Assembly (NCBI GenBank): GCA_964035545.1
Contig: OZ037765.1
Span: 17,974,698-18,038,697, forward strand
Source of the DNA: Bugula neritina
Taxonomy: Eukaryota; Bryozoa; Gymnolaemata; Cheilostomatida; Bugulidae
Direction of reading: 5' to 3'
Length of the DNA stretch: 64,000 nt
The translations under genes and the position numbers were made by a program. Under the pieces are notes generated by a model. That model was not told the DNA's origin. It searched no databases and saw only the letters and a program-made list of their open reading frames with translations. Below are positions 13,801-25,200 of this stretch, piece by piece. Each line of letters starts with the position of its first letter. Positions within the stretch are counted from its first letter, which is position 1.

Positions 13801-16800
13801 AGGAATGGTGACTATAAAACCACTTGAGTTTCATTTGTTCATAAGAAAATGAAACAATCCTTGAGTTAGGTTTTAAGACAAGTGACATCGCGCAAAAATA
13901 GATGCGAGTATTCCACCATTAAATTAGAAGATAATTCCTATAACAGGTGTGCAAATAGAGTTACAATTGTTTATTGCAGCACACTAACTTGTCCAGTTTT
14001 AACTTTGTGGCTCTGTGTAAAGATAGCTCATCATTATATGCTTTCTCCAGTTCCCGGAGTTGACCAGAAAGTGTGTCGACATTTTCCTGCAGGCCATCAT
14101 TAACAACCTTTTGGTGCTGCATTGAGTTCTCCAAGTCATTGATTTTCAGCTACCAAGTAGTCAGTACAAGAGTTTATTTTGAAATTTAAATCTAGTTATT
14201 TCTGCCACCAGAACTTTTTGGCATCATTAGAAAGCTTGAATGTTGCCGATTCGAATGAGAACAACTTACACTGCAAATATATTTTCAACAGTATCAGAAG
14301 ACAAAAATGATCAAAAAGCACATTCTGATATCACATAATCATACATGATGTACTCAAACAAAGAGTTTGCTTTCTCATAACATAAAGGTTTATTTTTCTG
14401 TTGCACATCTCTTCATGTTAAGTGAAATTTAGCAAGTTTTAAGCTTTCTAATGATATAAAAAGTGCTGAGTGGTGGCAGATCTTCAACTTACAATCAGCA
14501 AACTTTCGGATTTTTAGAATAAACATGCAACTTCAACTCAAGCAGCTTTTCAATGACACATTAATGCAATTGATGCAAACTCATTGAAAGGGCAGCTACA
14601 TCCTGTTAACAGAAACACTCTGGCTGCAAACAGGAATCTAACGCCAAGGTGACATGGCAGACAAACAGCAAATTACAACACTGCTTTTCTGCCAGACATG
14701 GGTGAAGTGACGGGAAAAGGAGTCATGGCAAAACAGACTTACTTTTCTCACCGAAGAATTGATAACTTACCTAAAGTCTGACAAAATGAGCTACAAGATG
14801 TAAGTTAATCAGTCGAGCTTTAGTAGTGCGAAACAAAAAGTTCAACTTTGCTTTTAGTTTTCATAATTTTTAGAATCACAATTGGTGATCTGCAGAGTCA
14901 AGTTGAAAGAGGTCAAACAGTTTTATTATCAGAACATTTTACCAACTAACCTGCACCAGTTCACTGTTGAATTTAGATTCAAGGTGACTAGTTTTCTCTG
15001 CCTCTATAGCTTCAGATAGCTCCTTGCTGTTTTGCTGAACTACCTGGAAAACACCAGTTTTTTTACAAACGACAAATCTACACATACTAAAAACCCAATG
15101 CAACAATTGCAACATGCAGTGTGCTATCTATCTAACAATTAAAAACCCAAATAGAATGCATGTGTTGACTAGATCTCAATATTACTATTGTAACATACAT
15201 ACTGGCTAACAATTGCTAACAAAAACATCCACCTGCAACCAAATTTGAAGCAACGGAAGTGGCTAAACCAACTTAGTATAAAAATATATATATTACTTTA
15301 TATTATAAGGATCCTGTTAGGAAGAAACGTATAAAATTGTGTCAGCAAACTAAATCACTACTAATAGTAATCTAGATAGAGTTTTTACCAGATAAATCTA
15401 ATGACTAAATTTTGATTCAAGAAATATAGCAAGTTAATCTGCCCAGTCAATTAAAACAAGCTAAACAGAAATGATTGAAGTTATATAAAACCGGGTCATA
15501 GCATAAGCTCAATTCATGGCAAAAAATAATTCAAATGACTCTAACCCATAAATTACAGGTAATTTACAAATTGGTAATATGCTGTGATATGTCATGTATA
15601 ATCAATAAAAATTAAAAAAAAGTTACAGTTTACAAGCTTAGTTATATACATAGCATAAAATTTAATATAATTTACCATACCAACTAAAGTTGCCAAAAAT
15701 AAATCATTAAATTTAATTTTTGAAATTTAAATGCATACACCAAAATTCAACACTTATCCTCATATTTCTAATTTCATATAGTGAGATTAAGTATTTCAAT
15801 AGGATGGAATTTTTAAGATATTCAAAAATGTGAACTAAACTCCACAATTTGAATAAAATGACTTGACTCAGAAAATCATGTTCAATAATTACAGCAAGCT
15901 GAGTTATGAAACTTTAGACACTTGAGTCAACAAGCACTTAGGTGAGCAAGCCACTTGCTTTGAACTATTGGAAAACATTAAGTACCTTAAATACTTCTTT
16001 CACAAATTATAGCTAAATTGTGTAGATATGTCATAGCAGTACTTTATTTTAGGTTATAAATTAACTTTATTAAATCTAAACAACTTTTGTTATAAATTAT
16101 AGGACAAATCACACATGCATGACTGACCTCCAGCTGTTCTCTGTAATCTTGCTCAGAAACTGTAAGAGATTTTACTCTTGCATTGGCTTCAGCTAAATGT
16201 TCCTTCACTTTGTCCAATTCAATTTTTAAATCAGTAAACTGATTGCGGTGTTCACCAATGGTTCTAAAAATCATGTAACATCAACTGTGATGTATATTAG
16301 GTTGATTATGAACTTTAAAAAGAGGTAACTGCAGCAACCGTTCCACTTTTTAACCATTTTATTAAACTCTGAATCTGTATAAGTTGGTATCAGGCACATT
16401 TTAGGTTTAGAATTTAGATTCAGGATTTAGGATTTAGGTTCAATTAGTAATTGAATGTCAAAAAACTGAAATTGTTGTAAAAGATTAGTCCTATTACGTT
16501 TTACAAAAAAATAAAATTTGTTGCATAATGCACCATGCATTAGTGTATTGATAAGCTTTAGCTACATTCTATAGCAACCTGTTTTAATTATGTAAACTGC
16601 TGAGCAAACTAAAATCAAATGAAACAGTTGTGAAAATTTTACATACTCTTGTTGCTGTTGAATGACTTCGTTTAATGTGTTACGTTCGGCAATAACATTC
16701 TGCTGTTCCTGCACAGTCTCCCTTAAAATCCTGTCTCTGTCAGCAATCGTCTCCTTCAGCTGCTCAACTTGAACTGACATGCTTTTTTTATTTTGCTCAT

Positions 16801-18856
16801 TTTGATTTTCCAAGGAACTAATTTTTGCTCGAGCATCATTTAGTAGTTCTGAAAAAATAATGAATATAATAAATATTTAATAATATACCTGCTGTAAGTA
16901 ATGTCGATCAATATTTTCATATTGTAGCAATGAGTCGTAGCCTGTAAACTCTGAATTACATACTAAATAAATTCTTTTTCGGAATAAGTTTGTTGTGACG
17001 TGAACACTCACCTTCCAACTGCTCAATAGACTGGGCATTGCTGACAGCACGGGTGCCAGCAGCCTTCTGTTCTTTTTCCAACTGCTTCCTATTCTTATCC
17101 AATTCAAACTCAAGTTGCTCTGTGAACTCACTTTGCTGTTCAATCTTAGCTTGTAAAGCTGCATTCTGGGTGTGCAGTTTACACGCCTGTGTTATACAAA
17201 TAACTAGTAATAGACATGGAAGTATTGGAAATATTCAGCTTAACTAGCTAAGAGGAAATAAAAGCAGATTTTTCAAAAAATGTTAATTTGAGAGACTAAC
17301 TGTATTATGAAAAGTTGCCCACACATATAAAATAACATAACACAATATAAATAAAATAACACAATTGAGTTTAATGATTATAACTTAAGCTATGCAAAGA
17401 CTCGTTATGAATACACTAAATATACATTTTGGAATGCAAATTATTAGTCCAATCAACTCACCTCCTCATTAAATCTAGCAGCTTGCTCGAACTTTTCTTT
17501 GTTTGCTTGAGTTAGTTTTTTTCGAAAGCTTATAGTATTTTCTATAAAACAATGCAGTTATTAATGCACAACATTACATTCACTCACACACATTTTAATT
17601 TAGGCATTTCCTGATATTACCTTATTGAAAACAGACACCAAGAATTATACCAGGTGTACTTTACAAAAACAGCACTTAAAATGAGGCAAGTGCATTAAAG
17701 TTGTTTTACAGGTAAAGCTCGGAATCTAGCAGACAATTGCAGCATGAAAAGTTGTCAGCCCTAAAAATAAAACGGCTCACTCTAGACTAAACTTTGAACC
17801 AATAGTCAAGAAGTTATGTCACAGTAGAAAACAAATGTCAAAAGTAAACACTTCAAACTAATTAAAGGTGCAGTATAGCAATACTAATCAACTGAAAGAT
17901 GCACACTTCAGATTAGACCCAAAAAACAATCTTCTTAGATAATATGGGTCATTTGATATTATAAATATTGGAACGCAAATTTAAACTATAAATTTCTATA
18001 GAATCATCATATAATGGAAAGTTATAGCTTCTATAATCAGTTCAATTGCTACAATTCAATGCAACTTTGGCAATCTTCATATCTATGTCTATACAAACAG
18101 CAATTCTTGTTTGCTTTCACTAAATTGAAATATAAAATGCCTATCAGCCCTGGCATTACTGCACAAAGCTTTTCTGACCTCTTTCTGACGAGAGCTCCAG
18201 TTCCATCTGAGCCAATTGAGTCCGTAAACTCTTCAATTCGATTTGACGGTCAAATGTGTCATTGAGATTGCTTTTAAACAAAGGTGTCTTTTTATGTTGA
18301 AACATATTTTTTGGTAGATTCTATAAAACAAAGCAGAAGTTTAGTTTTTACAGCAGAACTAGTTTTACAAGTGCTATGCAAACTTTTCACGAGTGCTCAC
18401 TTAGCAGTAGATAACAAACAAAAAGCATTTTGTTTTACAAAATGCTACAGTGAAATTTCCTGCAAAAAGAAACCAACTCTAAAATCTACATAATCCAACA
18501 CAATTGATGACGTTGATTCCAGAAATGTAAATTCAGGCGGCAATCTGACCAGCTCACAAGCCTTGGAACTTACAGAATCAAAGGCAACTCTATTTGGCAG
18601 TATTTAAAATTTAAAACAAAATGTCAAAGCAGTATTGCAAGTTCTGCAAATATTTATTCAGTTTTTATGTATCAAAAATGATGTTAGAGTATCAATTCAA
18701 CAAGTTAGTTAATTCACAAGGAGAACTCATTATGTTTCCGACTTATAAAAAATTCTTGATGTATAAATTATTACAAACCTCATCATCAGAAGAGCTGATA
18801 TGTGAACAACTTGGCAGACTTTCACTCTCAGTTGTTATATCACCCGCGCTAGACAT
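4885..18856 (-). CDS. CCDC171: Coiled-coil domain-containing protein 171
   Basis: Complete 24-exon model, phase-consistent throughout, all GT..AG: 18856-18779, 18320-18179, 17541-17462, 17186-17012, 16848-16647, 16263-16128, 15043-14951, 14149-13989, 13588-13435, 12905-12702, 12527-12438, 12058-11897, 11699-11478, 11317-11129, 10871-10639, 10228-9963, 9404-9252, 8810-8593, 8410-8228, 8130-7939, 7242-7042, 6302-6051, 5430-5300, 5083-4885 (TGA). It totals 4116 nt, 1371 aa, against 1326 in human as I recall. An acidic N terminus (MSSAGDITTESESLPS) is followed by long coiled coil. Exons 15-16 carry the family's distinctive non-coil part (SLLCALMCGAYYPLLSRSKK-like and FKFRRAVLAVIAARRL), then more coil. 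The cellular role of CCDC171 is poorly known. The last exon contains a possible donor near 4932, so the final residues could differ. The gene is head to head with PP2A B55 and tail to tail with the centlein-like gene. Confidence 0.85.
9516..9538. repeat. Poly-C homopolymer tract
   Basis: Twenty-three consecutive C on the plus strand, hence a G run in the nascent CCDC171 transcript, within intron 16. It could form G4 or i-motif structures and its length is error-prone in assemblies. Confidence 0.95.
13627..13770 (+). mobile_element. tRNA-derived SINE fragment
   Basis: Within CCDC171 intron 8, antisense to the gene. A tRNA-like head has an A-box-like stretch around 13634-13653 (CTAGGGATTAGGGCACTGGC) and a B box GGTTCAAGTCC at 13676-13686. 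A body containing AGGAAGGGCATTGAG follows. The spacing between the boxes matches a tRNA gene, but no intact cloverleaf or CCA end was seen, so this is a SINE rather than a tRNA. The 3' boundary is uncertain. Confidence 0.6.
14198..14484. mobile_element. Candidate MITE with about 35-bp inverted ends
   Basis: In CCDC171 intron 7. The left end TTCTGCCACCAGAACTTTTT.. with CATTAGAAAGCTT is mirrored at the right end by AAGCTTTCTAATGA..GTGGTGGCAGAT. Arms are roughly 35-40 bp, imperfect, and flank about 200 bp of non-coding DNA. No convincing target duplication could be fixed, so the class is unassigned. Confidence 0.45.
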
Positions 18857-21800
18857 TGTACTGGCTGTTCTTTATTATTTATAAGTGTCTGTTGTAGATC
18901 TTATACATATGGGCAATATCCTGCATAAAAGTAGGGAAAAATTGCATAAAAGTAAGGAAGAATATATCTACAAAACCTAATTTTAATATCATATGAATAC
19001 CAAAATATTGACCAAAATTATTGATAATGAATTGTTTGAAATTTAATTGAATACTAATGCAATTATAAATTTTATACTTTATATGCAGTGTATTATTTCA
19101 AATTATTATAAGTTTATGTAGCTTTTAAGTTTCAAAGTAGTTGATATAATGCACTTTTTTGTAAAAAAAACAGTGTAAATCAAGTAATAGCATATTGTCT
19201 TAAATAGCATAATGATTAATAAAGCTTCATCTGATTATAATTGGCCATAGGTTATAAAGTTGAGTTACCCAAAATATACTCTGCTTATAGTCACACCCTG
19301 ACTCACCAGTCACTGAATTATACTACAATAGCCTTTGATCATTGACTAGCACTCATACTCGCACTAATACTCTTAGTATTACTATCACTGAGCAAGTAAC
19401 TTCATTTCACTTTCCCAGTCTCAGTTGTTACACTAATATCAAAACCTATATTTACGCCTAATAGCAATACTCAGTCAAAGTAAATGTCATAGCTATAATA
19501 GTTTAAAATATTCAAATATGAAATATACAAATATTTAAATTGATATTGATATCTAATTCTATGCAACCAGGTTTACTGTTTCTTAGGGGCTCATACTGAT
19601 TATGATGATTTAGATTATAATGATAAACAATCAATGCTTATATTGATAACCTTATAGTTAATGAGTTATTCATATCGATATTCGTTTACTGATTTAGCAA
19701 GACTAAGAGTAAGTGAAACCTGAAGTCTTGAAGTTAAATTGAAATTCAACATGATTAATATTAAAGTTAATCTCGTGTAAAACTTATATAAATTAAAATT
19801 AGGGTCAACATTACGGTCATTTTGCAACAAATAATCTTAAACCAAAAATTATGCAGCTTAAGAGTTAAGTTTTACCGTGGGGTCGGTGCTAACCCTGCAT
19901 CCCTGGTCCAATACTTGAAAGGTAAACTGAAAATGCAAAAATTAAAATTTAAAAGTAAAACCCAGCAACATTCACATTGTGATTATCATTGTGATTATTG
20001 TATTATCAGTATACTGTCTGATCAAGTGATTGTATACCAATCTCATTTATTTAAACTTTTAAATCGAAACAAAATAAAACCTCAAGAAAACCACCTACGT
20101 TGAACACAGCCGTTTTTACATACCAGTTGATCACTTGAACTTGAAGTTGATGTCGCTTGAAAAATTCAAATTTGTTTACTATACACCGGATATTAGTACC
20201 GAAATATAGCTTCCACGGCGCTAATTGGTTAAACTGGTTGCTTAATAAAACAAATTAGTTTGAACCGCTAAAGACTCTTTTTAGAACCACCACTTACTAT
20301 TTTGAGGAGGCAACTCTTTAATAAAAACTAACGTATTTTACTAATTTATTATACATTATTAATTTTTTTGCTGTAGGTGTGTTTTAATATAATGCAAACT
20401 AAAGGGAAAAAACGATTCACTCCATATTTATAAAGAAATTTTTAGCGATTGCTTCTATGTTTCTGTGATCAGACCTATATCTTTCCAAGCCTTCTACAAA
20501 ATATTTTGTTGTATGATCATTTGCTCTAGAGTCTAGGCTACATATTGCACAACAAGTTAAATACTTTGCATGTGTAATCGTGTAAGTATTTATGCTCCAA
20601 ACCAATGAAAATTATTGCTAGATTTTTATTAATAATTATTAAGTACCATATAGGAGAATCATTCATGAATGCAACATGTTTCAAAACTGTTATAATTTGA
20701 TATATATTTATAAACTACCATGGCAGCATTGAACAATTCATTTCGTAATATCCAACATTAATTTTTAAATAACCTACACAATAATTGTCTTATAATAGCC
20801 TGGTTACAATTTTTTTATGAGAGCTAGCCCATCGAATTAAAGAATATAAAAAGGATTAAAAATATGGTTATAGGCTTATATAAGCATATATGATGGTCTA
20901 TTCAGAGCTATAGAACAAATTTTTATTAATCTCTTCAATGTAATAAAAACTAAAATAAAGCAAGTTTAGTGTTTATAATAATACCATACTTATCCATAAT
21001 TTAAATAAGGTGAAGTATGGTAGGCTAGCTCGAACAAAGATATAGCCTACTTGAAAAAACATAGACTCTTAGCCTTATTTAGGTTCATACTTAAGATTGA
21101 GGGCCTCGCTAAAGACTTTTTTGTCAATTCTCTAAATTTTACTCCCTCTTGAAAAAATTTTTTACTAATATTTTCCTATTAGCTAATCATAAAATTTAGT
21201 GCTGTGGCAGTTTTTGCACCATATATTTCACATTACCATTAACATTAGTACAGTCAGAAGTTGCGTTATAGAACGTAGGATTTGATAGGAGATAACTACT
21301 GTTTTATTATTGTTTACGGATGTGCAATAGTTTTACCAGAAATAAATTCCAATCAGAATAAAAACAGCAAAATAATTAACATGTAATGCCAAGTATTCAT
21401 AGTATGCATTTTATGTTTTGCTACGTACAGCTCTTGTCGGTATTATAAGTGATTGCTGCAATTTGGGTCATACTAAGAAAAAGTTGAAAACTGCAGCTTT
21501 AAATTATTTGTAAGATTTAACAACAAAAGATTAAAACAAATTATTGTCAGTATTCTATATTACCATCTATTTCTATTACCGTCGATCTAAAATTATCAGG
21601 ATAATTCAACTATTTGTTTATTATATTATATTATAACTTACAAGTATGTTCTACAGTTTCTTGAGTTTAAAAGCCTGAATATATATTATATAAGTATTGA
21701 GCTACAGAATATATTTTCTCCATTCAATAATAACATCATATGCCATAACACTCTGCATATAAAAAATAATATATCTAATGGTCATACATTATTCAGATTG

Positions 21801-22123
21801 TAGACTATATTATAGTTGAGCTTTGAGGCAAAAAGTCAACATTTATCATAATTATTTAGAAGCGAAGACTTCAAAGGCAAAGTATTAATACTTGTTTGTA
21901 ATAATTATATACCAAATTACTATTGTTCATTAAATATAATGCATTACTATATTACATATTATGTATAATAGTATATGGCTGTGGAGTATGTAGAGTGTAG
22001 ATTATAGCTTAAAAACTGTTGTTCTTCGGATTATTAACCTATTGATCGCTCGTTCTTATATTATTAACGTTTGCATTATAATGTTGGTAGGACAACTCTT
22101 TAAGGAAAACCTATTTCTTCTCA
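18857..22123. other. Intergenic region between divergent CCDC171 and PP2A B55
   Basis: AT-rich DNA with only short chance frames. A degenerate ACT/AGT-type repeat patch lies at about 19300-19450. The CCDC171 promoter and any 5' untranslated exons should fall in this region, but I could not place them. Confidence 0.5.
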
Positions 22124-22150
22124 TGACGTCAGTTAGTCTCGCCATTTTAG
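22124..22150 (+). promoter_or_regulatory. Candidate PP2A B55 promoter: CRE and YY1-like motifs
   Basis: A perfect palindromic CRE, TGACGTCA, spans 22124-22131. A YY1-like GCCATTTT follows at 22141-22148. They lie 140-165 bp upstream of the PP2A B55 start codon. YY1-type motifs often sit close to the start of TATA-less housekeeping transcripts, so transcription may begin near here. Function is inferred from motif and position only. Confidence 0.45.
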
Positions 22151-22287
22151 TGGAAGGGATAAATAATTATTGTTAAGTAAGCTTTTTAAATCTGCAAGCA
22201 TCAATGACCTACACGTCGGAGGATTTAGTTTAGTTATATCGATGTGTTCAGCAAACCTGCCTTTCCTACCCTACATATCCCATAAAA

Positions 22288-25200
22288 ATGAGCGGTACGT
22301 CTGTGTGAAATCAAAAGCTTCTGCCAGTGGTTGCAATTGTTCTTGCAGTAATGTTATAGATAAATACCCTATTATTTTACCTATGGCTATGATTTTATTT
22401 TCGATAAATTTTTTTCACTCCGTTGTTTTACCGATTATGTCTTCATTTGTTGAACTCTGAACTGGTTAACTTTAACATTAACTTTAAAACTACCATTATA
22501 TTAATCGTACATCATTAAATGGTAAATCAAAAGTAAAGTGCACACTAAAAATTAAAATTAATTTTCGAGTTGAGCGTTAACTTTAAGTTTAAAGTAAGCT
22601 CAATCAATCGTTATTGTTTATTAGTTTCAGTCTGATCTCTTACATCATACTGATATTGTCAAAAGCAACTCTTGTAGTTATGTTATTTTAAAAGCTGGTA
22701 CTGAGACTCAGTGTTGGGTGTTGTCACACTCACAGTGAGAAATTCAGACTGTGAAACTCAAACTGTTCTAGTTTACAAAAGGAAATTTTAAAAATTTTCC
22801 ATAGCATTTAGTTAGTGTGACCAGCTGTTTAATGATAATAAATATTAAATTGTCAAATAATCATAATGATTGATGATAGTTGAAATTAGTAATAAAAAGC
22901 TGAAGAAGCTATTTTTATAATAATTATAATAAATAATGATATTCATATTGTTATTCTATAAATACATAAAATTAACTATGTATTAATTTTAAATATGGCT
23001 ACCTACTTCTTATTCTAATAATTAATAGTAATAGTAATTGTCAACCTGTTTCAGTTCTACTTTCAGCCATAGTCATTAGGAGCTTAAAAGAAATAAAATG
23101 TGTTGCCATTTGTGTTTTGGTTGACAATTAAACTGATAGGATGAGTTGTGAAATAAAAGCCATAAAATAAAAAATTGCAAAGTTTTAAGTATTTATTACC
23201 TTTATAGTAAAAAATTACAAATTTGGTATTTGCAGTTGCTGAGTCCTTATATCATATATATGTGTTTGACTTATATTTATTATGCATGTGCTCACAGTTA
23301 GTTATTAATATTCATTTTTCCTATTATAGATACAATATAATGATGAAAACATTGAGTTTCTGTTTAGCCATTAAGTTTAAGTTAAGGTCACTAATATTAA
23401 GTGATGGTAACACCAATTTAGTTAATTCAATTTGCTATTCAGTCTGTTGATAATTTGAAAGTAATATTTCGCTTGATTTAACTCTTCAAAATCACCATTT
23501 CAAAATCAGTGTTAAAAATTATTACGTTAATGTTTATATTTGATTAGTGTTCCTGAAATTTAAACCCTTTTAGATTATAGTTGCATTTAGCTTTAGATTT
23601 TTATTTAAGTATATGAGTTATCTTACTTTATTTAGTACACACTGGAAATCTCCAGTTTTTAGCTATTTTTTCACAATTTAACTGCCAATGAACATGGGCT
23701 TTGCCCAAAACTATTTAAATATCAATAAATACACCTAAATGATCAAGGTTCTTCTTAATTTTGCTTGATTTCCCATGTTTTTCCTAATTATTCAACTACT
23801 TTTGTTTGTGAACCGATGTTTTTTTCGTAGTTAGTTGAATAATTAGGAAAAACATGGGAAATCAAGCAAAATTAAGAAGAACCTTGATCATTTAGGTGTA
23901 TTTATTGATATTTAAATAGTTTTGGGCAAAGCCCATGTTCATTGGCAGTTAAATTGTGAAAAATAGCAAAAAAAACTGGAGATTCCCAGTGTGTACTAAG
24001 TTAAGTAACATGACCTATATTCTGATATGTAAGGCATGCCTTAAATATTGTTTTTTTTGTTATGGCGATGAAAAAAATCAAAATTGATAAATTTAATTTA
24101 AATTAGTGCTATATTGAATAGCTTCCATTTGTATCATGTTATATTTATTCTAACCAATGTTATATCTTACTGCCCTTACTCATCGAAGCTACTAAAGTAA
24201 AAAATAAATGCAATTGTGTCACACAAAAAACAGCTTAAACATATTTAGTAATATGATGTAAATGTACTATGATGTAAATATAGCATATTGGAATGGGGAT
24301 ATATTGCTAATAAGTTATAGTATCAAACTCTCTTTTGTTAAAGGTTGTGCCATGGTATTTGGAAAACCCTTGTGGTTCTTTGGTTGTTTTCTTCGTCTTT
24401 TTCATGGGATTTTATTTAAAGAAAATACAATTTTGTAGAAGCAAGCTCTTACAATATTCAACTTAAGTATATAAATATTGAATGTTACTAACGGGACAAA
24501 AAATTCAAGTTGATAAGGTTGCATGTTAAGAAAAACTTTATTTTAAACTCTTGAAAACCTTTTTGTATATTCAGCTAGTTATGATTAGTAAATTCAACAT
24601 CGGCATTCTTATACTTTTGTAAGAGGTCACCACTTATTATTAGAATTAATCTCTATAATGGGTATACAGCAAATAAGTTATTCGTGGTTTCTTGCGTGTA
24701 TTTAGTTCGGTTTTAGTTGAAGAGTAGTTTCTATAATCCTGGGTGATGATTTGAACATTTTCTGTTTTGTTTGCTTTAATAAGTTCAAATCATACGCATT
24801 GCTGTTTTGTTGTTATGTAACGTTTCTATTTTTAGGAACTGAGCTGCAGTGGTGCTTTTCACAGGTCAAGGGTACTATTGAAGAAGAGATTACTGATGGT
24901 AAGTAGTCAGGATGCTTATGGTTTTTTTATTAACTATTTCCAGTAAAACTATTCATTAGATTCTATATTTTGTACATTATTCATTCGTGTTTTAGCTGAT
25001 ATCATTTCATGTGTCGAGTTTAACAGTACAGGAGAATTATTGGCAACTGGTGATAAAGGTGGTCGTATTGTAATCTTTCAACAAGAACAAGGAGTGAGTC
25101 TTAACATTTCATTACTATTATATTTCACTTTTGTAGAAAATTCTCGTGCATCTTGTACGTGTGATTTGTACCAACATCTTTGCATTTGTCTTCTTTCTTT

